DNA of 18,071 nucleotides, taken from NCBI GenBank assembly GCA_900546685.1, contig UREB01000011.1, forward strand, positions 1 through 18,071, given 5' to 3'. How positions within the stretch are numbered: the first letter of the stretch is position 1; every line of letters starts with the position of its first letter. Positions 1 through 6,453 of this stretch are shown here, in pieces. Below the pieces are notes generated by a model that worked only from the letters and a program-made list of their open reading frames with translations, was not told where the DNA came from and ran no database searches. Both the position numbers and the translations under genes were made by a program. This DNA comes from an uncultured Eubacteriales bacterium. Its GTDB lineage: Bacteria > Bacillota > Clostridia > Christensenellales > QAND01.

Positions 1-992
1 TGGGCACGGGGCATAGGCAGCGCATCGTCGAGGTGTTGGAAAGCGCCCGGCACGGGCAAAAGCTGGATGCTGTGGAGCCATACCGCGCCTTGGCCCCCTA
101 TGAGGAAGGGCAGGGCGCGCTCATCGAGCGGGCGCGTGCGTATTTGAAAATTCAGGATGGGTGCGATCGACACTGTACCTATTGCATCATCCCCGCGGCG
201 CGCGGCCCCATCCGTTCCCGCAGCCTGGAGGCGCTGCGGGCGGAAACGCAGAGCGCCGCCAAGGCCGGGCATGCTGAAATCGTGCTCACCGGCATCCGCC
301 TGGCCAGCTATGGCCGCGAACGCGGGCTGACGCTGGCAGACGCGCTCAAGGCTGCCGCCGAGACGGATGTGCAGCGCATCCGCCTTGGCTCGCTGGACCC
401 GGACGAGATCTCGCAGGACCTAATCGACGCCTGCGCTGCGGAGGAAAAATTCTGCCGCCAATTTCATCTTTCGCTGCAAAGCGGGTGTGACAAAACGCTG
501 CACCGCATGGCGCGCCGCTATACCACGGCGCAGTTTGCCGATACTGTGGCGCGCATCCGCGCCGCCATGCCGGACGCGGTGTTTACCACCGATGTGATGT
601 GCGGCTTTGTCGGCGAAACGGAAGAGGACCACCGCGCTTCGCTGGCGTTTTGTGAAAACATCGGCTTTTACAAGCTGCATGTGTTCCCTTATTCCAAGCG
701 GGAGGGCACGGCTGCGGCGCGTATGCCGGGGCATCTGCCGCAGGCGGTAAAGCAGCAGAGGGCTGCGGAAATGGCCGCGCTGGGCCGCCGGCTGGAGCAA
801 AGGTATTTGCAGCAGATCGTCGGCACAGAGCAGGAGGTCGTGCTGGAAACGCAGCAAAAGGACGGCTTTTTGGGGCATACCCGCGGCTATGCGCCCGTAT
901 TGGTCCGGGGCGAGGGGTTGGCCATGCAGCAGGTCCGGCGCGTTTTCATCGAAAAAGCGGATAAAAATCTGTGCAAAGGGCTTGCAAAGTAA
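1..992 (+). CDS. mtaB: tRNA threonylcarbamoyladenosine methylthiotransferase MtaB, 5' truncated by window edge
   Basis: Radical-SAM methylthiotransferase that adds the 2-methylthio group to t6A37 of tRNAs decoding ANN codons. The reading frame is open from base 3 with no stop upstream, so the GTG at 33 is internal and the gene starts outside the window; the N-terminal MTTase domain is mostly missing. The radical-SAM cluster motif CDRHCTYC (C-x3-C-x2-C) lies near bases 162-185 and is followed by IIPAARGPIRSR, which is typical of the family. The last ~60 residues resemble a TRAM RNA-binding domain (EQEVVLE...VRRVFIEK). MtaB rather than MiaB or RimO is inferred from the downstream HIT protein and rpsU, a common Clostridia/Bacilli arrangement, and from the cluster spacing. 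Stop TAA at 990-992. Confidence 0.9.
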   Translation, partial: GTGHRQRIVEVLESARHGQKLDAVEPYRALAPYEEGQGALIERARAYLKIQDGCDRHCTYCIIPAARGPIRSRSLEALRAETQSAAKAGHAEIVLTGIRLASYGRERGLTLADALKAAAETDVQRIRLGSLDPDEISQDLIDACAAEEKFCRQFHLSLQSGCDKTLHRMARRYTTAQFADTVARIRAAMPDAVFTTDVMCGFVGETEEDHRASLAFCENIGFYKLHVFPYSKREGTAAARMPGHLPQAVKQQRAAEMAALGRRLEQRYLQQIVGTEQEVVLETQQKDGFLGHTRGYAPVLVRGEGLAMQQVRRVFIEKADKNLCKGLAK

Positions 993-1010
993 GCGCCTGG
1001 ATGCTACAAT
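982..1010 (+). promoter_or_regulatory. Sigma-A-type promoter for the HIT gene
   Basis: TTGCAA (982-987), a 17-bp spacer and TACAAT (1005-1010), with an extended -10 TGC at 1002-1004. It overlaps the last codons of mtaB, so the HIT gene can be transcribed on its own as well as by read-through. Not experimentally shown. Confidence 0.55.
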
Positions 1011-1073
1011 AAAGACAAAGAAAGAGAGTAAGGAACAAAAAAGAAACCAATAGGGCAAGGGGGTGCATCGCCA

Positions 1074-1412
1074 ATGGAAGAGTGTCTATTTTGCCGGATC
1101 GTCAAAGGAGAAATCCCTTCGGAAAAAATCTATGAAGATGAGAAGGTATATGCGTTCTCCGATGTCGATCCCAAAGCGCCGGTGCACGTGCTCATTGTCC
1201 CCAAAGAACATATGGCCGATGTAACGGACCCGCGGGCCGTTGCGTTGGCGGGCAGTCTGTTTTCCGCTGTGCAGGCAATCGCAAAGCAACTTGGGTTAGA
1301 GGAAAATGGTTTCCGCTGCGTTATCAATACGGGTACACAGGGCGGGCAGACTGTGGGCCATCTGCATATGCATCTGTTGGCAGGCCGAGACCTCGCGTGG
1401 CCGCCAGGCTAA
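1074..1412 (+). CDS. HIT family (histidine triad) nucleotide hydrolase, HINT/PKCI-like
   Basis: A 112-aa protein, the usual length of bacterial HinT-like purine nucleoside phosphoramidases, which hydrolyse P-N bonds in AMP-linked substrates in the cytoplasm. The catalytic triad motif HLHMH is at residues 96-100, followed by LLAGRDLAWPPG, which matches the HINT C-terminus. The N-terminal CLFC (residues 4-7) corresponds to the zinc-binding cysteines of many HIT proteins. ATG at 1074 follows a purine-rich GGGGG at about 1059-1063. The gene lies 81 bp after mtaB, has its own likely promoter and ends in a clear terminator (1511-1540). The physiological substrate cannot be read from sequence. Confidence 0.93.
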   Translation: MEECLFCRIVKGEIPSEKIYEDEKVYAFSDVDPKAPVHVLIVPKEHMADVTDPRAVALAGSLFSAVQAIAKQLGLEENGFRCVINTGTQGGQTVGHLHMHLLAGRDLAWPPG

Positions 1413-1510
1413 TGGTACGGAATAGACCGACTGCGGGCAGAGAAAAGTGAATATAAGGGATGCTCGAAACAAGAAGACTGAAAATTGCTTCCATGAGAAT
1501 TCCATGCAAA

Positions 1511-1540
1511 GGGGCTGGCTTTAAGACAGCCCCTTTTTTT
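1511..1540 (+). terminator. Rho-independent terminator after the HIT gene
   Basis: Seven-bp GC-rich stem GGGGCTG (1511-1517) / CAGCCCC (1527-1533) with a 9-nt loop, followed by seven T (1534-1540). It closes the mtaB-HIT transcript, so rpsU downstream is a separate unit. Confidence 0.88.
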
Positions 1541-1575
1541 CTTTGCCGCCCCGGGAAAATCCCCTGCCGTTTTGG

Positions 1576-1604
1576 TTGACAGCCTACGCGATTGGCAGTA
1601 TAAT
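1576..1604 (+). promoter_or_regulatory. Consensus sigma-A promoter for rpsU
   Basis: Perfect TTGACA (1576-1581), 17-bp spacer, perfect TATAAT (1599-1604). It is the only complete consensus match on both hexamers in the window, as expected for a highly expressed ribosomal protein gene. Predicted transcript start about 1611, leaving a leader of roughly 37 nt. Confidence 0.9.
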
Positions 1605-1647
1605 AGCATAAACCAAGGAATGTCGATCATGGAGGGAGGGAAACCGA

Positions 1648-1821
1648 ATGTCCGAAATCCGCGTTGGGGAAGGCGAATCCCTCGAAAGCGCCCTGAAGCG
1701 CTTCAAACGTAAGACCGCCCGTGCAGGCATCATGCAGGAAGCACGCAAGCACGAGCATTATGAAAAACCGAGCGTACGTCGCAAGAAAAAAGCTGAAGCT
1801 GCGAAAAAACGCAAATATTGA
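1648..1821 (+). CDS. rpsU: 30S ribosomal protein S21 (bS21)
   Basis: Bases 1648-1821 encode 57 aa beginning MSEIRVGEGESLESALKRFK, with the family core KRKTARAGIMQEARKHEHYE and a strongly basic tail (RRKKKAEAAKKRKY). Length and composition fit bS21, the small-subunit protein near the anti-Shine-Dalgarno region of 16S rRNA. ATG at 1648 follows the purine-rich GGAGGGAGGG at 1631-1640; the stop is TGA at 1819-1821. The gene is monocistronic here, between a consensus promoter and a terminator. In many Firmicutes yqeY follows rpsU; no yqeY is seen in this window. Confidence 0.96.
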   Translation: MSEIRVGEGESLESALKRFKRKTARAGIMQEARKHEHYEKPSVRRKKKAEAAKKRKY

Positions 1822-1828
1822 GCACAAT

Positions 1829-1860
1829 GGCTGTTGGAAATTTCCAGCAGCCTTTTGTTT
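1829..1860 (+). terminator. Rho-independent terminator after rpsU
   Basis: A 24-nt inverted repeat (1829-1852) with arms GGCTGTTGGAAA / TTTCCAGCAGCC containing one T-G wobble, starting 7 bp after the rpsU stop and followed by TTTTGTTTT. The two arms abut, so the innermost bases would open to form the loop. Confidence 0.82.
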
Positions 1861-1861
1861 T

Positions 1862-2285
1862 GTATGGCGTTTTGCGCATAGGCGTATGCGGCGCTCTTTG
1901 GAAGAACATGCAAGGGGCACGCTGCCGATGGGATAGAGCGGAGGTAGGCATTGGAAAAGCGCGTGGCGTATTGCGGCTGCCATGCGCCGGCAGAGAAAAA
2001 CGGGGCTATGCGGGGAAGCTTTGCACCCGATGGGATGGCGCAGCAAAAGCGATGCGTTTTTGCCCGCGTGGAATTTGAAAATGCACAAAGGCATATCTTA
2101 CCCAGACTACGGAAAACCGCATGCAGGGGCAAAAGGTGCGGCAGGCAAAAAAATGCGCCGCAGCGCCCTCGGCCATATGGCTCGGCATAGACTGTCGGCA
2201 GGGCAGGTTTGGCATAGAAAATTGCAGCGCGGCAGTTGGTTTTTGTCGAAAAATGCGGTAAAATAAATTGATTCGAAATCATTGT
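1862..2285 (+). other. Non-coding stretch of about 420 bp, no gene recognised
   Basis: Between the rpsU terminator and the first zinc-ribbon gene no reading frame on either strand looks like a protein. The open frames on both strands have compositions typical of shadow frames and no convincing ribosome binding site. A -10-like TAAAAT (2259-2264) with a poor -35 TTGGTT (2236-2241, 17-bp spacer) could drive the zinc-ribbon genes. No tRNA or known riboswitch was recognised. It could hold a small RNA or the remains of a lost gene. Confidence 0.4.
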
Positions 2286-2301
2286 AAGGGGGAATTGTTC
2301 A

Positions 2302-2916
2302 ATGTTTTGTAGTCATTGCGGAAAGCAGATTGCGGATGATGCAAAGTTTTGCCCATCTTGCGGGGCGCAGGTAGCGCAACCGGGGCAGAGCGCGCCCCAG
2401 GCGGAGCCTGTGCAGACGCCGCCGCAGCCGGAGCCCCAGGCAGAGCCTGTGCAAACGCCGCCGCAGGCAGCGCCAGTGTATCAGACCGTCTCCTCGCCGC
2501 AGCCCACGCAGCTTGGCACCAAATGGCTGACGGTGCTGCCGTTTTTGCTGGGCTTGGGCGCCATCATGAATTTTGTGACCGTCATAAGGATCCTGGGTTC
2601 CGGCGTTTCGCTGGGCGATATGTTCTCTGTGCCCACGGCAGGGCCGATCTTTGCGCTGGCCTTTTTTGGCACCATTGCGCTGGTCGCTTTGGCTGTGGTG
2701 GCCATCGTGTATTTGGTACGCCGTAAAAAACTGGGGTACCAGTGCGTTTACGCGTTGTATGGCTGCCAGCTCGCCGTGAATCTCATCGTGTTTTTATCCA
2801 CGATGGGCTATTACGGCGTAGACCTGACCTCCACCGTCATCGCCATCATCGTCGCCGGCGTGATGCTGGGCATCAACGTCACATACTTTAACAAGCGCAA
2901 GCACTTATTCAACTAA
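2302..2916 (+). CDS. Zinc-ribbon membrane protein 1 (unknown function)
   Basis: A 204-aa protein of unknown function. Residues 1-21 form a zinc ribbon of the zinc_ribbon_2 type (C3, C6, C17, C20; MFCSHCGKQIADDAKFCPSC). Residues ~25-70 are a Pro/Gln/Glu/Ala linker in which AEPVQTPPQ occurs twice. Four predicted membrane helices follow at about 75-96, 112-139, 146-167 and 175-196, with a positive cluster RRKK at 140-143 between helices 2 and 3. The start is supported by AAGGGGG (2286-2292) upstream. It is a close paralog of the next gene: both share QLGTKWLTVLP, LVRRKK and CVYALY and end KRKH-[LM]-F. Related architectures are common in Firmicutes, but no role is assigned; membrane anchoring with a cytoplasmic ribbon is inference. 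Confidence 0.85.
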   Translation: MFCSHCGKQIADDAKFCPSCGAQVAQPGQSAPQAEPVQTPPQPEPQAEPVQTPPQAAPVYQTVSSPQPTQLGTKWLTVLPFLLGLGAIMNFVTVIRILGSGVSLGDMFSVPTAGPIFALAFFGTIALVALAVVAIVYLVRRKKLGYQCVYALYGCQLAVNLIVFLSTMGYYGVDLTSTVIAIIVAGVMLGINVTYFNKRKHLFN

Positions 2917-2956
2917 AAAGGGGCGCCTTGCCGCCCGCAAGATAGGGGGACCTTTC

Positions 2957-3688
2957 ATGTTTTGTTTTCGTTGTGGGCAGGAGCTGCCAGAAGGGGCAAA
3001 GTTTTGCCCGTCCTGCGGCCAAAGCCAGACCATAGACACCCAGCCGGCACAGGCGGAAGCGCCCAAGGCAGAGCCGCAGGCAGAGCCCGTGCAGGCGGAA
3101 GCGCCCAAAGCAGAGCCGCAGGCAGAGCCCGTGCAGGCGGAAGCGCCCAAGGCAGAGCCGCAAGCAGAGCCGGCACAGCAGCCGGCGCCGCCGCAGAGCG
3201 GGGTTTCCTATGCACAGACGCAGCCTTCGCCGCAGGCAGCGCCGACGTACCAGACGGTGCCTTCGCCGCAGCCCATGCAGCTTGGCACCAAATGGCTGAC
3301 CGTGCTGCCCATTCTTTTGGGCCTGGGCGCCGTGCTCAATCTGATTTCCATCATCAGCTTGCTGGATGATCTGGACGGCATCCCGCTAAGCTTTGCCTTT
3401 TCGCTGCCCACCATCGGGCCGGCGTTTGCGATTGCGTTTTTCTCCACCATCGCGCTCATCGTGCTGGCCGTGGTCACCATCATCCTGTTGGTGCGCCGCA
3501 AAAAGGCAGGCTGTTTCTGCGTATATGCGCTGTATGCCGTTCAGGTGTTGGCCAATATCGTCGTCCTGTTTGCGTATCTGGATTTTGGGATGGATGTCCT
3601 TTCCATCATCCTTTCGATCCTCATCGGCGCGGTGATGCTGGCGGTCAATGTCGTATATTTTGGCAAACGCAAGCACATGTTTTCTTGA
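2957..3688 (+). CDS. Zinc-ribbon membrane protein 2, paralog with repeat linker
   Basis: A 243-aa paralog of the preceding gene, 40 bp downstream. The zinc ribbon has C3, C6, C17 and C20. The linker (residues ~24-108) is about 40 residues longer than in paralog 1, because of three 14-residue repeats (residues 32-73, unit QAEAPKAEPQAEPV). Four membrane helices are predicted near 113-136, 148-179, 186-207 and 212-235, with RRKK at 180-183 as in paralog 1. ATG at 2957 is preceded by AGGGGG. The linker is rich in Pro and Glu and probably extended. The likely history is duplication followed by linker growth; function is unknown. Confidence 0.85.
   Translation: MFCFRCGQELPEGAKFCPSCGQSQTIDTQPAQAEAPKAEPQAEPVQAEAPKAEPQAEPVQAEAPKAEPQAEPAQQPAPPQSGVSYAQTQPSPQAAPTYQTVPSPQPMQLGTKWLTVLPILLGLGAVLNLISIISLLDDLDGIPLSFAFSLPTIGPAFAIAFFSTIALIVLAVVTIILLVRRKKAGCFCVYALYAVQVLANIVVLFAYLDFGMDVLSIILSILIGAVMLAVNVVYFGKRKHMFS
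3050..3175 (+). repeat. Three tandem 42-bp repeats inside the linker of zinc-ribbon protein 2
   Basis: Units at 3050-3091, 3092-3133 and 3134-3175 each encode QAEAPKAEPQAEP followed by V, V and A. They are nearly identical at the DNA level, differing mainly at third codon positions and at the end of the last unit. The length is a multiple of three, so gain or loss of a unit keeps the frame. Confidence 0.95.
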
Positions 3689-3699
3689 TATAACAGCGG

Positions 3700-3723
3700 A
3701 AAAGGCGGCCGGGCCGCCTTTTT
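3700..3723 (+). terminator. Terminator or attenuator between zinc-ribbon genes 2 and 3
   Basis: Perfect 11-bp arms AAAAGGCGGCC (3700-3710) and GGCCGCCTTTT (3712-3722) around a single G, ending in five T (3719-3723). The inner pairs must open for the loop. It lies 22 bp before the start of gene 3 and no separate promoter for gene 3 is apparent, so partial read-through is likely. Confidence 0.75.
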
Positions 3724-3744
3724 CCACAGAAAGGAAGAGGGAAG

Positions 3745-4311
3745 ATGTACTGTATCCATTGCGGGCAGCGCCTGCCGGAAAACGCGCGGTTCTGCCCCTC
3801 CTGCGGCGCAGCGCAGCGGGCAGAGACGGCCCCGGGTACGGCGCCGCAGCCAACGCCCCCACAGCCGCAGGCCAAAAAGCCAAGCTATTTTGACGGCCTG
3901 CGCAACGACCCCTACTGGGCACGTGTGCGCAGCTGCGAAATCGGCATGATGTGGTATATCGGGCTGATTGCCTACCTGGGCTTTACTGGCCTGATGGGGC
4001 TTACGGCCCTGGCCATCGGCATCCAGGGATTGGATAGCTACGACGTTACCTATGCCGTGCTTACCATGCTTTGCGGCACTGGCTTGGGCGCTGTTTCGGT
4101 GCTGGGCATTTACGACAATATGAATTTCAAAAAGCGCCTGTTTCCGATGGTGCTGGCCAATTTCGGCCTCCAGCTGCTGGAATGCCTGTTTGGCTTGATG
4201 TTCGGCGATTCAGACTTTGCGGTGCTGTGGGCGGTGCTCATTCTCATCATTGCCGGGCTGGCCGTGCTCCATTACTTTTATTTGAAAAACCGCCTAAAAT
4301 ACCTTTCCTAA
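3745..4311 (+). CDS. Zinc-ribbon membrane protein 3 (unknown function)
   Basis: A 188-aa protein with the same layout as its two upstream neighbours but a diverged membrane part. Zinc ribbon C3, C6, C17, C20 (MYCIHCGQRLPENARFCPSC), then a short Pro/Gln linker (~26-45), then a segment YFDGLRNDPYWARVRSCEIG and four predicted membrane helices near 69-94, 101-123, 132-153 and 158-179. The start ATG follows AAAGGAAGAGGG. A terminator follows 5 bp after the stop. Without the ribbon its membrane domain would not be recognised as homologous to proteins 1 and 2, so it is either an old paralog or a separate gene that shares the ribbon. Function unknown. Confidence 0.82.
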   Translation: MYCIHCGQRLPENARFCPSCGAAQRAETAPGTAPQPTPPQPQAKKPSYFDGLRNDPYWARVRSCEIGMMWYIGLIAYLGFTGLMGLTALAIGIQGLDSYDVTYAVLTMLCGTGLGAVSVLGIYDNMNFKKRLFPMVLANFGLQLLECLFGLMFGDSDFAVLWAVLILIIAGLAVLHYFYLKNRLKYLS

Positions 4312-4316
4312 CCAGC

Positions 4317-4345
4317 AAAGGGAGGCCTTTTGGCCCTCCCTTTTT
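4317..4345 (+). terminator. Terminator of the zinc-ribbon gene cluster
   Basis: Arms AAAGGGAGGCC and GGCCCTCCCTTT with one bulged C and a TTTT loop, ending in five T. It starts 5 bp after the stop of the third zinc-ribbon gene. Confidence 0.85.
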
Positions 4346-4460
4346 GCGTGTTGGCACCCGGGGCGGGCAGGCTGCCGCAAGGCCGAGGGGCGGGCCGATG
4401 CAGCCCCAAAAAAAGCCAAGAAAAAAACTTTATTTTCCAGTTAAGTTTGTGGCGAAATTG

Positions 4461-4489
4461 TTGACAAGCATCCCTGTAAATGATATTTT
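4461..4489 (+). promoter_or_regulatory. Sigma-A promoter of the surface-protein gene
   Basis: Perfect TTGACA (4461-4466), 17-bp spacer, TATTTT (4484-4489) preceded by an extended -10 TGA (4481-4483). Transcript start is expected near 4496, giving a leader of about 108 nt that is unusually structured. Confidence 0.72.
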
Positions 4490-4502
4490 TTATAAAGGAA
4501 AC

Positions 4503-4596
4503 AGGCCTCATGAGATTTAGCGGCGTAAACTCAGAGGGGCCTAAATCAATCTGATTGCAAGCCTCCCTTGAGTGAACGAATCATTTCAAAGGAGGC
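4503..4596 (+). promoter_or_regulatory. Structured mRNA leader with pairing of the ribosome binding site (candidate cis-regulator)
   Basis: Three hairpins can be drawn. The first pairs 4503-4519 with 4526-4542 in blocks (AGGCC/GGCCT, TC/GA, TGAG/CTCA, TTTA/TAAA; about 15 bp with small bulges). The second is AATCA/TGATT around 4544-4556. The third pairs GCCTCC (4561-4566) and TTGA (4568-4571) with TCAA (4586-4589) and GGAGGC (4591-4596), burying the Shine-Dalgarno AAAGGAGG; the ATTTTT after it also gives it a weak terminator look. The arm GAGGGGC (4534-4540) could instead pair with GCCTCCC (4561-4567), freeing the binding site. It matches no riboswitch class I can name, so the ligand or signal is unknown. 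Confidence 0.5.
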
Positions 4597-4603
4597 ATTT
4601 TTC

Positions 4604-5566
4604 ATGAAGAAAAGGGTTTGGAAAGCTCTGCTGTGTTGCGTTCTGGCAATGGCAATGCTGCCGGCGGCTGCGTTTGCAGCGCCCGAAGCGGACATTACCA
4701 TCACGGACTGCGGCGCATGGGGCGAAGCACATCCCGGCTGGTTCAACGTAGGCTGGAAGTACAGCGATGGGTTTGCAACTGACGACATTACCGCCATCCG
4801 CGTTGGCATGAAGGACAAATGGGGCCGCAGCATCGTGGAGTATACCGCCGATGCTACGCAGGTTGCTTGGCAGAAGGACAATGGCTATTTGGTCGGTGGA
4901 AATCTGAGCAGCGCGCCGTTCTACAAGGAAAATAACGGTACGCCGTTGCCGGATGGCAGGGATCTGGACTGGACGGTGAACAAGGGCGAAGCGTTTGAGA
5001 AATGGCAGCCCGCCACGTTCTATGTGGAGGTAAAAACCGCAGACAAAACCTACTACAAAGAGGCTTCGTATGACGGCGGCTATCCTTGCGATCATGCATT
5101 CACCAATGCAGTGCCCGCCAAAGCGGCTACCTGCACGGAGGATGGCAACATTGCCTACTGGCAGTGCAAAGCCAGCGACTGTGGCAAAATCTTTGCCGAC
5201 AAAGAGCTGACCAAAGAGATTACGCTGGAAGAAACCGTTATCAAAGCGGCCCATAAGGCGCAGAAGGTGGAGGCCAAAGCGCCTACCGCTACCGAAGAAG
5301 GCAACATTGAATACTGGTATTGCGAAGCTTGCGGCAAATGCTTTGCCGATGAAGCGCTAACCAAAGAAATTGCCAAGAAAGACACCATCGTAGCGGCTAC
5401 CGGTGAAACGGCCCAGCCGACACAGACCCCGGCGGCCGCGAACGAGGCTTCCCCGGAAACCGGCGACAGTACCAATATGCTGCCGTGGGTAGGCCTGATG
5501 CTCGTTGCAGCGTTGGGCGGCGCTGTGGTGCTGATGGTAGCACAGAAGAAAAAAGCACAGCGGTAA
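4604..5566 (+). CDS. Secreted, sortase-anchored surface protein with Cys-rich repeats
   Basis: A 320-aa exported protein. The ATG at 4604 is chosen over the in-frame TTG at 4568 because AAAGGAGG (4588-4595) sits 8 bp ahead and the product then begins with a classical signal peptide (MKKRVW, hydrophobic core, cleavage likely after AFA at residue 25). Residues ~26-160 are an unrecognised domain. Residues 164-217 and 217-266 are two related repeats with the pattern GNI-x-YW-x-C...CGK-x-F-A-D-x-x-LTKEI; the Cys pairs suggest a metal site or disulfides. After a Thr/Pro/Ala spacer comes the sorting signal SPETGD (283-288), a hydrophobic helix and the tail KKKAQR. SPxTG-type signals are known for clostridial class B-like sortases; no sortase gene is in this window. 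Ligand or adhesive role unknown. Confidence 0.85.
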   Translation: MKKRVWKALLCCVLAMAMLPAAAFAAPEADITITDCGAWGEAHPGWFNVGWKYSDGFATDDITAIRVGMKDKWGRSIVEYTADATQVAWQKDNGYLVGGNLSSAPFYKENNGTPLPDGRDLDWTVNKGEAFEKWQPATFYVEVKTADKTYYKEASYDGGYPCDHAFTNAVPAKAATCTEDGNIAYWQCKASDCGKIFADKELTKEITLEETVIKAAHKAQKVEAKAPTATEEGNIEYWYCEACGKCFADEALTKEIAKKDTIVAATGETAQPTQTPAAANEASPETGDSTNMLPWVGLMLVAALGGAVVLMVAQKKKAQR

Positions 5567-5576
5567 AAACGCAGAG

Positions 5577-5608
5577 AAAAAGCAGAGGCCTAATGCCTCT
5601 GCTTTTTT
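5577..5608. terminator. Bidirectional terminator between convergent genes
   Basis: Arms AAAAAGCAGAGGC (5577-5589) and GCCTCTGCTTTTT (5595-5607) around CTAAT, with T runs readable on both strands. It ends the surface-protein gene on the plus strand and the DUF5655 gene on the minus strand (stop at 5620). Confidence 0.9.
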
Positions 5609-5619
5609 GTTGTCCTTTT

Positions 5620-6000
5620 TTATTTTGCCCGGGAAAACGCATATGCTTCAGCCAGCCAGCCCATCAGGGTTTGGTCGATCTCTTCTATGGCTTGCACCGG
5701 CACATGGTGCGTCCAGCGGCCGGGGTAGGGTTCTGTGGCCTGTGCGATGCGGGGGTGCTGTTTTTCATAGCCAAGGCCAAAGGAAACCAGAAGAAATTCC
5801 TTGGGCCAGCTTTTGCCTCTGCGCTGGGGCAGGGAGGCCATGGCAAACACCCGGGGGCTCAGGAAAGAGATCTGTGTCTTGCCAACGCGCACGCCCATTT
5901 CAGGATACGCCCGCGCCAGCTGCGCGCGCAACGCGGCATACAGCCCTATAAGCTGCGGCTTTTCGTCAAAAAATCTGATTTCCTCCGGCGACGTTTCCAT
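5620..6000 (-). CDS. DUF5655 family protein
   Basis: A 126-aa cytoplasmic protein. The ATG at 6000 is preferred over the upstream in-frame TTG at 6015 because GGAGGA lies 7 bp before it. The sequence GVRVGKTQISFLSP, LVSFGLGYEKQHPRI and the hallmark YPGRWTHHVPV, then EEIDQTLMGWLAEAY, match the small DUF5655 proteins I know from Firmicutes, including their length. Biochemical function is unknown. It is the last gene of a four-gene minus-strand run (7652 to 5620) with small gaps (about 26-50 bp), all plausibly one transcript ending at the bidirectional terminator. Confidence 0.8.
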   Translation of the reverse strand: METSPEEIRFFDEKPQLIGLYAALRAQLARAYPEMGVRVGKTQISFLSPRVFAMASLPQRRGKSWPKEFLLVSFGLGYEKQHPRIAQATEPYPGRWTHHVPVQAIEEIDQTLMGWLAEAYAFSRAK

Positions 6001-6026
6001 GCCTGTATCCTCCAAACGGATGGGCG

Positions 6027-6403
6027 TTAGGCCCTGCGCCCCAGCAGCCTGGACACCCGTTTGATCTGCTCTATGAACGCGTCGGTTTCCCGCCGGCCCT
6101 GTATGTCTTTTTGGGGCGTGGCGGCCCAGCGGTATATCTGCTCGATGCTTCCATACCCACGGCCAAATGCTTTGGCATATTTCACGCAGTTTGCCACGGT
6201 GGGGGCGTCGTTGAGGATCAGCATCAGCTCCTCATCCCGCCAAGGCTTTCGGTTGTTGGGTTTTTGCCGCAAAGAATCACGATCCCGTTGATATAATCAT
6301 AGACCAGCTTTTCTATATACTGCACCTTTTCTTCATAGGCCATAGAATCTATGTCTGCATCAAATAGCTGAAATAATGATTGCTTAAACTCTTGCTTTTT
6401 CAT
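6027..6403 (-). pseudogene. Myb/SANT-like small DNA-binding-type protein gene, split by a -1 frameshift
   Basis: A start ATG at 6403 with AAGGAAAGAG upstream opens a 59-codon frame (MKKQEFKQSLFQLFDADIDS...) that runs into a stop at 6224-6226. The other frame, stopping at 6027, carries the conserved-looking part: RKPWRDEELMLILNDAPT, then CVKYAKAFGRGYGSIEQIYR and WAATPQKDIQ...AFIEQIKRVSRLLG. This resembles helix-turn-helix Myb-like proteins I recall from Firmicutes. The frames join if the five-base homopolymer at 6261-6265 (A5 on the coding strand, in GGCAAAAACCC) had six bases, giving one ~125-aa protein. The second half has no good start of its own (only TTG at 6272, weak binding site). It could be a genuine mutation, a sequencing error or, less likely, programmed slippage. 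Confidence 0.6.
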
Positions 6404-6453
6404 GAATGTCTCTTTCCTTTCTTTGCATGGATATCCAGACGCTATAGCGGGCC

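Noticed and set aside
4503..4560. Resemblance of GGGGCCTAA and neighbouring bases to part of the class I c-di-GMP riboswitch
   Set aside because: The conserved 5' half (the GCACAGGGCAAACC-like segment) is absent and the helices do not fit that architecture. Only short words agree.
4568..4603. TTG at 4568 as start of the surface protein
   Set aside because: It would place 12 extra residues before a perfect signal peptide, lies inside the leader hairpin and lacks a binding site, whereas ATG 4604 has AAAGGAGG at the right distance.
6255..6275. Programmed -1 ribosomal frameshifting at C-AAA-AAC
   Set aside because: The heptamer lacks the first matching base of the efficient A-AAA-AAC/G type and no clear downstream stimulatory hairpin was seen; a simple indel is the more economical explanation.
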